DNA of 64,000 nucleotides from Plantactinospora mayteni (GCF_016862935.1 NZ_BONX01000046.1:39687-103686); one strand, 5' to 3'; counted from the first letter of the stretch, positions 25,430 through 33,613 are shown. Numbers and translations are program-made. The notes: generated by a model from the sequence alone, not told the origin.

Positions 25430-26169
25430 AACAAGGGCCGGCGGCCTCCTGCCGCTCGCTGACCAAGCTCTTCGGGTCGCGTACCGTCGTTGACGGGCTC
25501 TCTTTCGACGTGCCGGCCGGCGCGGTCACCGGTTTCGTCGGGGCCAACGGCGCCGGCAAGACGACGACGATGCGGATGCTGCTCGGCCTGGTCGCGCCCA
25601 CCTCCGGCAGCGCGCTGGTGCACGGCCGGCCGTACCGGGAACTGCCGCACCCGCGCCGCCAGGTCGGCGCGGTGCTGGCCGGGCCCGGGGCGCACCCCGG
25701 GCACTCCGCGCGGACCCACCTGACGATCCTGGCCACCGGGGCCGGCCTGCCGGTCCGCCGGGTGGCCGAGGTACTCGACCAGGTCGAGCTGACCGAGCAC
25801 GCCGGCAAGCGGGTCGGGACGTACTCGATGGGGATGCTGCAACGGCTCGCCCTGGCCGGCGCGCTGCTCGGCGACCCCGGACTGCTGATCCTGGACGAAC
25901 CGGTGAACGGCCTCGACCCGCCGGGCATCGCCTGGCTGCGCGACCTGCTCCGTCGGCTCGCCGCCGAGGAAAGAGCGGTGCTGGTCTCCAGCCACCTGCT
26001 CGGCGAACTCGCCGAGGTGGTCGACCGGGTGGTGATCATCGACCGGGGTCGCCTGGTCGCCGACACCACCCTGCCGGACCTGCTGCGCGGGCGCAGCCTG
26101 GAAGAGGCGTACTTCGACCTCGCCGGCTCGCTCTCGACGCCGGCCAGCCAGCCGGGGGCGGCGTCGTGA
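25420..26169 (+). CDS. ABC transporter ATP-binding protein
   Basis: 249 residues from the ATG at 25420, taken as a leaderless start from the promoter layout; another in-frame ATG at 25408 lies in the -10 box. Walker A is GANGAGKTT, the signature is YSMGMLQRLALAG (degenerate S-M-G-M instead of S-G-G-Q), Walker B is LLILDEPVNGLD, and the switch His is in VSSHLLGEL. This is the BcrA/CcmA-like drug and lipid exporter group. It powers the ABC-2 permease encoded next (GTGA overlap). The third gene of the operon is a TetR repressor, so the exported compound is probably the inducing ligand, perhaps a toxic lipophilic molecule. Confidence 0.93.
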   Translation: MRSQQGPAASCRSLTKLFGSRTVVDGLSFDVPAGAVTGFVGANGAGKTTTMRMLLGLVAPTSGSALVHGRPYRELPHPRRQVGAVLAGPGAHPGHSARTHLTILATGAGLPVRRVAEVLDQVELTEHAGKRVGTYSMGMLQRLALAGALLGDPGLLILDEPVNGLDPPGIAWLRDLLRRLAAEERAVLVSSHLLGELAEVVDRVVIIDRGRLVADTTLPDLLRGRSLEEAYFDLAGSLSTPASQPGAAS

Positions 26170-26909
26170 ACCGGCTGCTCCGGGCCGAGCTGCGCAAGGT
26201 GCTCGGCACCCCGCTGACCTGGTGGCTGCTGCTCGGCACCGCCGCTATCGGCGTACTCGGCACCATCGCCCCGCTGATCGCGATGGACGGCCGCCCGGTC
26301 GACCTGCTGACCGACACCCAGCTCCGGACCGCGCTGCACGGCGCTGCCGGCGGATCGGTGCTGGTCATCGTGGTGGGGATCGTCGGGATGGCCGGCGAGT
26401 GGCGGTACGGCCAGGCGGCGCAGGCGTTCCTGACCAGCCCGCGCCGCTGGCGGGTGGTGCTGGCCAAGGGCGTACTCCAACTCGGCGTCGGCCTCGGCTA
26501 CGGCCTCGTCGCCGCACTGGGCTCGGCGGTCGCGGCCTGGATCTGGTACGACCGCAAGGGTCTGACGCTGCCGGTCGAGCGGCCGGCCGTCTGGCTGACC
26601 CTGCTCGGCTGCGTCGCCGTCGCCGGGCTCTTCGGGCTGCTCGGTGTCGCGGTCGGCGCCGCCGTACGCCGGCAGGTGCCGGCCCTGGTCGGCACGCTGG
26701 CCTGGCTGGTACTGGTCGAGCCGGCGCTCTTCGCCGCCGTGCCGGCGGTGTCCCGCTGGCTGCCCGGGGTGGCGTCGCTGGCCCTGCGCGGCCAACCCGC
26801 CGACGACCTGCTGCCGCCGGTCACCGCCGCCGCCGTGCTGCTCGGCACCATCACCGTGGCGCTGGCCGTCGGACTGCGGATGGTAGAACGCGATGATGTC
26901 ACCAGCTAA
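26166..26909 (+). CDS. ABC-2 type membrane permease
   Basis: 247 residues with about six transmembrane helices (around 20-40, 58-78, 100-122, 145-165, 172-190 and 220-238) and the N-terminal amphipathic stretch NRLLRAELRKVLGTPLTWWLLL seen in BcrB/NatB-like permeases. It forms the membrane channel for the ATPase encoded just upstream, whose stop it overlaps by four bases. The following TetR gene starts 17 bases before its stop. The substrate is unknown. Confidence 0.88.
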   Translation: MNRLLRAELRKVLGTPLTWWLLLGTAAIGVLGTIAPLIAMDGRPVDLLTDTQLRTALHGAAGGSVLVIVVGIVGMAGEWRYGQAAQAFLTSPRRWRVVLAKGVLQLGVGLGYGLVAALGSAVAAWIWYDRKGLTLPVERPAVWLTLLGCVAVAGLFGLLGVAVGAAVRRQVPALVGTLAWLVLVEPALFAAVPAVSRWLPGVASLALRGQPADDLLPPVTAAAVLLGTITVALAVGLRMVERDDVTS

Positions 26910-27525
26910 ACGCGATGCCGAGACCACCGCCCAACTGCGGGCGTCCTTCGTCGAGCACGCCCGGCGGATCGTCGCCCGGGGCGGCGCCTCGGCGCTGACG
27001 ATGCGAGCGCTGGCGGCCGAGGCCGGCTCCTCGGTCGGCCTGCCGTACAAGGTCTTCGCCGACCGGCGGGACCTGGTCCGGGCGATCGTACTGGCCGACC
27101 TCGACCGGTTCCGCTCCGCCGCCGCCGAGCTGCTGGCCAGGGCCGGCACCGGTACGGTCGGCGGCAACCTGAGCTGGTTCTCCGGCTTCCTGCTGGACTC
27201 GCCGTCGGTGGCGCTGGCCGGGGAACTGCTGGCCGACGAGGCGCACACCCACGCCGTGATGGCCGGCGCACACGAGCACGGCTTCGGCCCGACGGCGTTT
27301 CCGGTCCTGCTGACCAACTATCTGCACGCCGAGCAGCAGGCTGGGCGGATCCGTCCGGAGGTCGAGGTGGCGGCGTTCGGCTTCCTGGTCGCCGGCGCCC
27401 TGCACAACCTGGTGGTCGTCGGCGACGCCTGGCCGCGCCCGGAGCGAGCCGAACTGGACCGGTTCCTGCACGCCACCGCCGCCGCGATCGCCTCCGTTTC
27501 CGGGTCCCGGCCCGATCCGACCTGA
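26893..27525 (+). CDS. TetR-family repressor of the ABC exporter operon
   Basis: 210 residues. The N-terminal HTH domain is clear (FVEHARRIVARGGASALTMRALAAEAGSSVGLPYKVFADRRDLVRAIV) with the recognition helix around SSVGLPYKVF. The C-terminal ligand domain of about 140 residues is helical and contains ELLADEAHTHAVMAGAHEHGF, where the His residues could contact ligand or metal. It overlaps the permease gene by 17 bases, so it is co-expressed and can repress its own operon by binding the two palindromes at 25389 and 25414. Ligand unknown. Two ATG codons at 26893 and 26896 are alternative starts. Confidence 0.93.
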   Translation: MMSPAKRDAETTAQLRASFVEHARRIVARGGASALTMRALAAEAGSSVGLPYKVFADRRDLVRAIVLADLDRFRSAAAELLARAGTGTVGGNLSWFSGFLLDSPSVALAGELLADEAHTHAVMAGAHEHGFGPTAFPVLLTNYLHAEQQAGRIRPEVEVAAFGFLVAGALHNLVVVGDAWPRPERAELDRFLHATAAAIASVSGSRPDPT

Positions 27526-27624
27526 CTGCTCTGATCTGACTGCTCCGACCCCACCCGAGCTACTCGACCTGGCCGATCCAACCTGACCTGGCCGATCCAA
27601 CCTGACCTGGCCGACTCGACCTGA
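27511..27624 (+). repeat. Tandem array copied from the 3' end of the TetR gene
   Basis: The last 15 bases of the TetR gene, CCCGATCCGACCTGA, recur downstream: a degenerate copy at 27526-27539 ends in TGA, a longer degenerate one at 27540-27567, then three 19-base units (27568-27586, 27587-27605, 27606-27624), two identical (CCTGGCCGATCCAACCTGA). The last three end in TGA, one in each reading frame. See findings. Confidence 0.85.
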
Positions 27625-27636
27625 CCGGAGGCGCAG

Positions 27637-27780
27637 ATGGACCTCTCCGACGACGACCGCACCCCGTACCGTCCGCACGGTGCCCGGGCCAACCGGCGCC
27701 GCACGCTGCTGATCGTGCTCTCCGTGCTGCTCGTGGCCGCCCTCGGCCTGACGCTGCACGCCGTGGGTGTGCTCGGCTGA
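27637..27780 (+). CDS. Small single-span membrane protein
   Basis: 47 residues, starting at an ATG with GGAGGCGCAG directly upstream. The N-terminal half is charged (DLSDDDRTPYRPHGARANRRR), then one hydrophobic helix (LLIVLSVLLVAALGLTLHAVGV) runs nearly to the C-terminus, so it should be an N-in membrane protein. It lies downstream of the TetR gene and its repeat array on the same strand and could belong to the exporter operon, or be transcribed alone. Actinomycetes have many such small proteins of unknown function. The coding call rests on the ribosome-binding site, the helix and the codon bias. Confidence 0.65.
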   Translation: MDLSDDDRTPYRPHGARANRRRTLLIVLSVLLVAALGLTLHAVGVLG

Positions 27781-27853
27781 CTGTGAGCCTGCCCGGCGGG
27801 CGGCGTCTCCGTGTCGGGTCACCTTCGTCGGACCCGTGGCATAGGGTCGGCGC

Positions 27854-28885
27854 ATGGCTGGTGGCAGCACGAAGGCGAAGCCCGTCGAGGTCGAGGTGGC
27901 CGGGCACACGGTACGGCTGAGCAGCCCGGACCGGGTCTACTTCCCTCGTCGCGGGTTCACCAAGAAGGACATGTTCGACTACTATCTCGCGGTCGGCGAC
28001 GGGATCATGCGTGCCCTGGGCAACCGACCGACGGCGTTGCAGCGCTTCCCCGAGGGCATCGAGGGGGAGATGTTCTATCAGAAGCGGGTGCCGGCTCGGG
28101 GCGTACCACCCTGGATCCAGACCGCCAAGATTCAGTTTCCGAGCGGCCGGAGTGCCGACGAGCTGTGTCCGGCCGACCTGGCACACGTCGCCTGGGCGGC
28201 CCAGATGGGTACCGTGGTCTTCCATCCGTGGCCGGTGCGGGGCGTCGACGTCGACCGCCCCGACGAGCTGCGGATCGACCTCGACCCGCAGCCGGGCACC
28301 GACTTCGCCGACGCGGTGGAGGCGGCCGGCGAGGTGCGCGGGTTACTGGACGAGCTGGGCGCGACCGGCTGGCCGAAGACCTCGGGCGGCCGGGGCGTGC
28401 ACGTCTATCTTCGGATCGAGCCGCGCTGGACCTTCACCGAGGTACGCCGGGCGGTGATCGCGTTCGCCCGGGAGGTCGAGCGGCGCCGCCCCGATCTGGT
28501 CACCACCTCCTGGTGGAAGGAGCAGCGCGGCGAGAAGGTCTTCATCGACTACAACCAGATGGCCCGGGACCGGACGATCGCCTGTGCCTACTCGCTGCGG
28601 GCCAACGCCCGGGCCACCGTCTCCACCCCGGTCACCTGGGACGAGTTGCCGGAGGTGGAGCCGGACGACTTCGACCTGAGGACTGTGCCGGAGCGGGTGG
28701 CGAAGATCGGCGACCCGCACGCCGGCATCGACGACGCACCGTGGGACATCACCCCGCTGCTGGAGTGGGCCGACCGGGACGACCGGGGCGGCTCCGGAGA
28801 CCTGCCCTATCCGCCGGACCACCCGAAGATGCCGGGGGAGCCGAAGCGGGTCCAGCCGTCCCGGGACCGCGACCTCAAGGAGTGA
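27854..28885 (+). CDS. LigD-type polymerase/primase domain protein
   Basis: 343 residues. It is an archaeo-eukaryotic-primase-like polymerase domain as in LigD: SSPDRVYFPRRGFTKKDMFDYY at the start, ERVP-type block YQKRVPARGVPPWI, the metal-binding acids in ELRIDLDPQPGTDF, the SGGRGVHVYLRI motif, and the final KVFIDYNQMARDRTIACAYSLRA. Such stand-alone polymerases fill gaps and add ribonucleotides during non-homologous end joining. There is no ligase or phosphoesterase domain attached. A separate ATP-dependent DNA ligase lies at 38712-39806; a Ku gene is not in the window. The start is the ATG at 27854, with weak ribosome-binding site. Confidence 0.92.
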   Translation: MAGGSTKAKPVEVEVAGHTVRLSSPDRVYFPRRGFTKKDMFDYYLAVGDGIMRALGNRPTALQRFPEGIEGEMFYQKRVPARGVPPWIQTAKIQFPSGRSADELCPADLAHVAWAAQMGTVVFHPWPVRGVDVDRPDELRIDLDPQPGTDFADAVEAAGEVRGLLDELGATGWPKTSGGRGVHVYLRIEPRWTFTEVRRAVIAFAREVERRRPDLVTTSWWKEQRGEKVFIDYNQMARDRTIACAYSLRANARATVSTPVTWDELPEVEPDDFDLRTVPERVAKIGDPHAGIDDAPWDITPLLEWADRDDRGGSGDLPYPPDHPKMPGEPKRVQPSRDRDLKE

Positions 28886-28952
28886 ACGGGCGGCGGGCCC
28901 GGTCCGAGTCGACTCTTCGCCAGGGGTGCGCGTCGGTCGAACGGTGTGTCGG

Positions 28953-29843
28953 TCACGGTCGGTTCCCGGCGGGCCTGCGGAACTGCTCGATCATCGCCGC
29001 GTAGTCGCTGCCGCCGTGCCCGTCGGCGACGGCCCGGTCGGCCAGCGCCTTGACGAGCCTCGGCAGGTCGGCGTTGATGCCGAGGGACTCGCTCTCCTGC
29101 ACGAGGTGCTCCATCGCGCCCAGGTGCGTGTCGATGGTCGAGTCCCGGGTGGTGTAGTCACCCTTGTCGATCTGCCGCCCCAGGTCGGGCAGCCAGTCGC
29201 GTACGGTCCCGGTCAGCGGGCCGGCGATCGAGGCGAACGTCGAGGCGTCCACGCCCGCCGTGCCGACCAGGGCGGCACCCTGGAGGAAGCCGTTGAGTAC
29301 GCTCCACATCACGCCGAGCAGCGCCACGTCGTACAGCGACGACAGGCCGTGGTCGGTGCCGAGGTAGGTCGTCCCGGCGCCGAGCAGCCGCAGGGTCGAC
29401 TCGTGTTGCGCGAATGCCGACTGCGGCCCGCTGTAGAAGACGGTGGCTTCGGCGGTACCGATCGCGGTCGGGAGCGCCATGATCGCGCCGTCGAGGTAGC
29501 TGCCGCCCCGCCGGGCCGCCCACTCGGCGGTCTGCCGGGCACCCTCGGACGTACCCGAGGTCAGGTTCACCAGGACCCGACCGTCGAAGACCTCGCCCAG
29601 TGGGTCGAGGAGTTCGCGTACGGCGTCGTAGTTCGAGACGCAGACGATCACGAGCGGGCTGGCCGTGACCGCGTCGGCGGGTGAGTCGGCGAGCCGTGCG
29701 CCCTCGGCGACGAGTGCGTCGGCCTTGGCTGCCGTCCGGTTCCACACGGTCGTGGGGTGCCCGTTGCGCAGGAACGTACCGGCCAGCGCCTGGCCCATCA
29801 GGCCCAGGCCGACAACGGTCACGGGGGTCTTGTTGGTGGTCAT
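28953..29843 (-). CDS. NAD(P)-dependent reductase, imine reductase / 6PGDH-like family
   Basis: 296 residues from the ATG at 29843, chosen because a MerR-type promoter places the transcription start exactly there; an in-frame ATG at 29864 lies in the operator. The Rossmann motif GLGLMGQALAGTFLRNGH opens the protein, followed by VWNRTAAKADAL (NADP-type Arg) and VCVSNYDAVRELL. The central signature (LTSGTSEGARQTAEWA) and the helical C-terminal domain, with YLDGAIMALPTAIG, fit the imine reductase / beta-hydroxyacid dehydrogenase group. It probably reduces a small imine or carbonyl with NADPH. It is transcribed divergently from a MerR regulator that should control it. Confidence 0.88.
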   Translation of the reverse strand: MTTNKTPVTVVGLGLMGQALAGTFLRNGHPTTVWNRTAAKADALVAEGARLADSPADAVTASPLVIVCVSNYDAVRELLDPLGEVFDGRVLVNLTSGTSEGARQTAEWAARRGGSYLDGAIMALPTAIGTAEATVFYSGPQSAFAQHESTLRLLGAGTTYLGTDHGLSSLYDVALLGVMWSVLNGFLQGAALVGTAGVDASTFASIAGPLTGTVRDWLPDLGRQIDKGDYTTRDSTIDTHLGAMEHLVQESESLGINADLPRLVKALADRAVADGHGGSDYAAMIEQFRRPAGNRP

Positions 29844-29849
29844 GGCAGA

Positions 29850-29881
29850 ATTCTCAACGTTCACACCGGTATGAAGGTCAA
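29850..29881 (-). promoter_or_regulatory. MerR-type promoter and operator
   Basis: On the minus strand the -35 TTGACC (29881-29876) and the -10 GAGAAT (29855-29850) are 20 bases apart, the long spacing characteristic of MerR-activated promoters. The spacer contains the inverted repeat ACCTTCA-N8-TGAACGT (plus-strand 29857-29878), with inner core ACCGGT. The reductase ATG at 29843 begins six bases after the -10 box, so the transcript is predicted to be leaderless. Confidence 0.75.
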
Positions 29882-29895
29882 GGAGGCGTGGCTAC

Positions 29896-30303
29896 ATGCT
29901 GATCGGGGAGCTGAGCCGGCAGACCGGGGTCAACACGCACCAGTTGCGCTACTACGAGGCCCAGGGCCTGATCGAACCGGCGCGGGGGAGCAGCGGCTAC
30001 CGCGAGTACGGCACCGACGACGTCGTGACCGTGACCCAGATCAGGAGACTGCTCGAAGCCGGACTGTCCACTCAGGAGATCGGGTTCCTGTTGCCCTGTG
30101 CCACCGGCTCGGCCCCCGACCTGGAACCCTGCCCCGAACTCCTGGACACGCTGCGCGCCCGCCTGCACGGGCTGGACGACCGCATCGACACGCTCGCCCG
30201 ATCCCGCGAGACCCTGGCCGACTACATCTCGGTCACCGAGAAGCGGGTGTCGACGTACCTCCGGAGCCACGACGCCGGCCCACCGGAGCCGGCGGCGACG
30301 TGA
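29896..30303 (+). CDS. MerR-family transcription regulator
   Basis: 135 residues, preceded by AAGGAGG. The winged-helix N-terminus (MLIGELSRQTGVNTHQLRYYEAQGLIEPARGSSGYREYGTDDV) is a classical MerR head, then a second HTH-like pair and a long dimerisation helix (LLDTLRARLHGLDDRIDTLARSRETLADYI). The C-terminal effector part is short, with two Cys (LPCATGS, EPCPELL) that could sense redox state or metal. It is divergent from the reductase gene and should bind the repeat between them, turning on the reductase when its ligand is present. Ligand unknown. Confidence 0.93.
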   Translation: MLIGELSRQTGVNTHQLRYYEAQGLIEPARGSSGYREYGTDDVVTVTQIRRLLEAGLSTQEIGFLLPCATGSAPDLEPCPELLDTLRARLHGLDDRIDTLARSRETLADYISVTEKRVSTYLRSHDAGPPEPAAT

Positions 30304-30462
30304 TCGCGGTAGGGGACGTTCTGGAGGTCCACCCGCCCGACGGCAAGGGTGGAACCCCTCCAAGCGGATAGCCATATGCCGGTTGAGCGAACGCCGCAGC
30401 GGCATTTTCGCGCCTCAGGATCCTCCCGGCGACGAGGGAAACGATCGTCGGGGACGGAAGCT

Positions 30463-31521
30463 CTACCTGGTCATCGCCTGAAGCGCTTCGGACAACCGGG
30501 CGACCGCCTGCACGTTCGAGAAGTCCCAGACCATCAGCAGGCCGCTCGGGTTGCTGATGCTCAGGCGACCGTACTGCATCACCGGCAACTGGCGGTTGTT
30601 CTTGAAACGACGGTCGGGGCCGCCCCTGGCGTTGGCGTACTGCCAGGTGGTGTCCACGATCTGGGCATCGGTCGGAACACTGCCGTCTTCGATGAACCGC
30701 TGAGGTGCCATGCGGACCTGAAGGGACGCGTAGCCGATCTCGGCATAGGCTCTGCCCTGCCTCAGGAGGATGCGGTCCGGCAGGAAGTGCACCGACCGGT
30801 TCCCGCTGGTCAGGCTCGGCACCGCGATGTTGGTGACCAGCACGGGCGGGCCGGTCATGCTCGGGGTCGCCGGGCCGCGCCGGATCAGACTGGAGGCTCC
30901 GGCGTTCACCTTGCGCTGGTACGGGGCATGCAGAAAGCCCTGGGCCTCCACCGCCCAGACGCGCTGGGTCTGGCAAGCCAGCGAATGCGCGGCGAACAGC
31001 CGGGTGAAGCGCTGGGCCGGTTCGTCGTCGACCCGATAGAACACCACTACCGACCGACGTGCGATGTCACGTTGCCGCAACCACCAGATGCCGGGCAGCG
31101 CCAGCACCAGCCCGAGGAGGCCGTACGGCACGGTCAGAAGTGCGACGAGCGCGACGGTCACTGCGGCGTACGGCGACAGCGATATCCGTCGCGCGGCGGC
31201 CTGGATCTGATTGACGATCTCCGCCGGATGGGTGGCAGCGAGCTGCTCCACGGACGTGCCGGTCAGCTCGTCGAGTACCGGCATCGGGGTGGTCGCCGGG
31301 ACCGGTGCCGGAGTTCGTGTCACTGCCGGATCGGCGAGCGCGGATGGCTCACGACGGACACTGGCGTAGTGAGTTCCCAGGCCACCGACCCGGACGTAGT
31401 TGCCCCGCGGGCCGGTACCGATTCGGAATCCGGGAACACCGACCGACACTCCGATCCCTGAACGGGACATGGTGAAGCGGAACGGGCCGGCCCGCAGACT
31501 GCACCGGAGGTAGATGCTCAT
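30463..31521 (-). CDS. DUF4236-domain membrane protein
   Basis: 352 residues from the ATG at 31521, overlapping the stop of the upstream gene (ATGA). The N-terminal 50 residues are the DUF4236 signature (SIYLRCSLRAGPFRFTMSRSGIGVSVGVPGFRIGTGPRGNYVRVG), a small beta domain found in bacteria and phages with unknown role. A linker rich in Pro and Thr follows, then a hydrophobic hairpin of two helices at about 125-165 (AAVTVALVALLTVPYGLLGLVLALPGIWWL) and a soluble beta-rich C-terminal domain of 180 residues ending SNPSGLLMVWDFSNVQAVARLSEALQ. The last part suggests a ligand- or lipid-binding fold. It is coupled to a DUF4041/GIY-YIG protein. Base composition is lower in GC than the genes around it. 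Confidence 0.85.
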   Translation of the reverse strand: MSIYLRCSLRAGPFRFTMSRSGIGVSVGVPGFRIGTGPRGNYVRVGGLGTHYASVRREPSALADPAVTRTPAPVPATTPMPVLDELTGTSVEQLAATHPAEIVNQIQAAARRISLSPYAAVTVALVALLTVPYGLLGLVLALPGIWWLRQRDIARRSVVVFYRVDDEPAQRFTRLFAAHSLACQTQRVWAVEAQGFLHAPYQRKVNAGASSLIRRGPATPSMTGPPVLVTNIAVPSLTSGNRSVHFLPDRILLRQGRAYAEIGYASLQVRMAPQRFIEDGSVPTDAQIVDTTWQYANARGGPDRRFKNNRQLPVMQYGRLSISNPSGLLMVWDFSNVQAVARLSEALQAMTR

Positions 31522-33125
31522 GCCGTCACCGCCGGTGGTGCGACGGGTGGCATCGTCGCGGCCGGCACCGACGGTTCGACGGCGCGGTCCGGAGCGTTCC
31601 CACGGCTCGTCCTCGCACCGCTGGCGCGCCACTCCAACGCCTCCGGCATCTCGCGGTACTCCAGCAGGTGCTGGCCGGCGATCCGCTCCAGCACCGCGCG
31701 TACCTCGGCAGGTGTTGCGTAGAAGAACTCCCGCTGGGTGTTGACCTGGTTGACGCGGTGCTCGGCCAGCGCGGCATGCAGGCGGGACTCCAGCCCGACG
31801 GCGTCCTCGGAGAAGATCAACGCGTGAGTGTCGAACCGGAACGGTACCGAGGCGTCGCCCAGTTCCCGAATGCGGTCCTGTGGCTCCAGCCGGCGGGTCA
31901 TGCCGATCTTCACCATGTCAGGCCCGAACGCACCGAGGTTGGAGATGACGTAGACGTAGCCGGCCCGCACGTTCGCGTCTCGCGCGTCAACTCCGGCGAT
32001 CGCATCGGCCAGTTCCTCGAGTTTCTGCTGTAGCTCCTCCACCCCGGCCGTGGAGCCGCTCGCCTGCAACTTTGCCAACGCGGACTGGTAGTGCGCCTGC
32101 TCCTTGGCGAGTCGCGCCTTCTCCCGCTCGAAGTCGCGGCGGGCGCGTTCCTCCTCACGCTGGCGCTCGCGCTCGGCGCGTACCCGCTCCTTCTCCTCCT
32201 CGACCTTGCCGAGATAGTCGGCGGTCAGCCTGATCTCCATGACCCGGGCCTCGTGGTAAGACCCGGCGATCTGGATGTCCATCGTCTTGCCCAGCCTGGC
32301 GATGGTGGCCCGTACCTTCGCCAGGCGGTCGACCATGGCGGCCACCCGGTGCGGCTTCACGTTGCGCACGCAGTTGTCGGCCTCGGCGTTGTAGGCCCGC
32401 AGCATCAGTCGGGAGAAGTCCCGAACCATCGCCGCGCCTTCCCGTGACGATCCGTTGACCGTCCAGTTGGTCACCGCCAGGACCGCCTGATCGCCCCGCG
32501 CCATCGTCTTGATGGACTGTTGAAGCCGGTTGAGCCGCTCCTTATACGCCACGGCGTCCTCCAGCGGGTGGAGGTAGTGGTATAGCCCGACCTCTTGGAG
32601 CAGCGCGGCGTCCTGAGTCTGTACGAGCTCGACCCCTACCTGTTCGACCTGCCGCCGTACCGATGCGAGGTCCTGCCGCGCCTCAGCGGCCTGGCGCTGG
32701 AGATCGGCGAGCCGGGCGTGCCATTGGTTGATCTCGGCGTCAAGCTGTCTCCGGTCCGCGCCGAGCAGCCGGGTGTTCTCGACCCGCAACCGCTCGACTT
32801 CGGCGGACAGCATCCGCTGTTCGGCCTCGAGTTGCTTCCGGCCCGGCCCGAAGAGGCCGGACTTCGGACGTGTTGGCGTCGTCTCCACCGGCTGGGGCGG
32901 GATGTGCACCGGCGGTAGTGCGGCCGGTACGGCTACCGGTTGAGCGGCTATCGGCTGGACGCTGGCGCTGCCGGTGTGCGCTGGCATCGCGGGTGGATCG
33001 GCCAACCAGAATTGCCAACCGGCCGGCGCCGGTGGCCAGGACGGGTCAGGCTTCCACCCTGGCGGAGGTGCCCAGCCAGGTGGTGGAGCGGGCCATCCGG
33101 GCGGCGAGTTGAAGCGCTGGCGCAC
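31518..33125 (-). CDS. DUF4041 / T5orf172 GIY-YIG protein with P/W-rich N-terminus and coiled coil
   Basis: 535 residues from the GTG at 33125 (AAAGGA upstream). Residues 1-50 are Pro/Trp repeats (PPGWPAP, PPGWAPP, PPGWKPDPSWPP, AGWQFW) similar to DUF2510-type membrane-recruitment motifs. A coiled coil follows (about 95-165, RKQLEAEQRMLSAEVERLRVEN...), then DUF4041 (about 185-300), another coiled coil of charged repeats (EEEKERVRAERERQREEERARRDFEREKARL), and a C-terminal T5orf172 domain: GYVYVISN, MVKIGMTRR, DRIRELGDAS and LESRLHAALAEH, i.e. the Tyr, Arg, Glu and His of a GIY-YIG nuclease. It may nick or cut DNA. Co-translated with a DUF4236 membrane protein. DUF4041/T5orf172 proteins are common in phages and defence-like islands; function unproven. 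Confidence 0.88.
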   Translation of the reverse strand: MRQRFNSPPGWPAPPPGWAPPPGWKPDPSWPPAPAGWQFWLADPPAMPAHTGSASVQPIAAQPVAVPAALPPVHIPPQPVETTPTRPKSGLFGPGRKQLEAEQRMLSAEVERLRVENTRLLGADRRQLDAEINQWHARLADLQRQAAEARQDLASVRRQVEQVGVELVQTQDAALLQEVGLYHYLHPLEDAVAYKERLNRLQQSIKTMARGDQAVLAVTNWTVNGSSREGAAMVRDFSRLMLRAYNAEADNCVRNVKPHRVAAMVDRLAKVRATIARLGKTMDIQIAGSYHEARVMEIRLTADYLGKVEEEKERVRAERERQREEERARRDFEREKARLAKEQAHYQSALAKLQASGSTAGVEELQQKLEELADAIAGVDARDANVRAGYVYVISNLGAFGPDMVKIGMTRRLEPQDRIRELGDASVPFRFDTHALIFSEDAVGLESRLHAALAEHRVNQVNTQREFFYATPAEVRAVLERIAGQHLLEYREMPEALEWRASGARTSRGNAPDRAVEPSVPAATMPPVAPPAVTA

Positions 33126-33424
33126 GACGTGTCCTTTGGCGGTCTCCGACGGGGAGACCACCCTTGCACAGCGTGTCCGCCTGATAACTCCTACGGCCAG
33201 GCGTGGTGGTGTTCCGGGCGGCCCGGCCAGCGCCACGGAAAGGGGAGACGCCTCGGCCGACGGGAGATAGCGGGTGGACGCTCGCCAGGGTTCGGGGCCG
33301 AAGGGCCGCCGTCAGAGTCGATTGATAGGGGAAGGAACGTGGAAGTCTGTCCGGGGCAGACTGTGCGATCAGTCGGGAGGGTTCCGCCGGACGGGTGACG
33401 GCGGCGGGAATCCTCCCCAGTGGA
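33126..33424. other. Intergenic stretch of about 300 bases
   Basis: Contains the promoter side of the DUF4041 gene (minus strand) and the 3' side of the DUF397 gene. No gene or clear terminator is recognised; the open frames crossing it on the plus strand lack start sites. Confidence 0.5.
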
Positions 33425-33613
33425 TCAACGGCTGACGACCCTCGTGACAAAGGCTCGCCAGGAGTCGGGTCCGAAGGTCAGGATCGGCCCCTGCTGCTCC
33501 TTGCTGTCCCGGACCAGTACCCGACCCGGCAGGTTGTCGGCCACCTCGACACAGTCGCCGCCGTTGGGGCCCGAGCGGGTCGACTTGTGCCAGCGGGCGT
33601 CCGTCACGTCCAT
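33425..33613 (-). CDS. DUF397 protein
   Basis: 62 residues, complete. RWHKSTRSGPNGGDCVEVAD, RVLVRDSKEQQGPILTF and WRAFV are the DUF397 landmarks. These small actinobacterial proteins are encoded right after DUF5753-type XRE regulators and are thought to work with them as antitoxin-like or anti-regulator partners (the Scr1/BldB-type group). Here the partner upstream is frameshifted and lacks its HTH, so this copy is probably an orphan. Its ATG at 33613 lies within the end of the broken upstream gene. Confidence 0.88.
   Translation of the reverse strand: MDVTDARWHKSTRSGPNGGDCVEVADNLPGRVLVRDSKEQQGPILTFGPDSWRAFVTRVVSR

Noticed and set aside
27854..28885. Full LigD (polymerase plus ligase plus phosphoesterase).
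   Set aside because: The protein ends after the polymerase domain; no ligase or phosphoesterase motifs follow in any frame.
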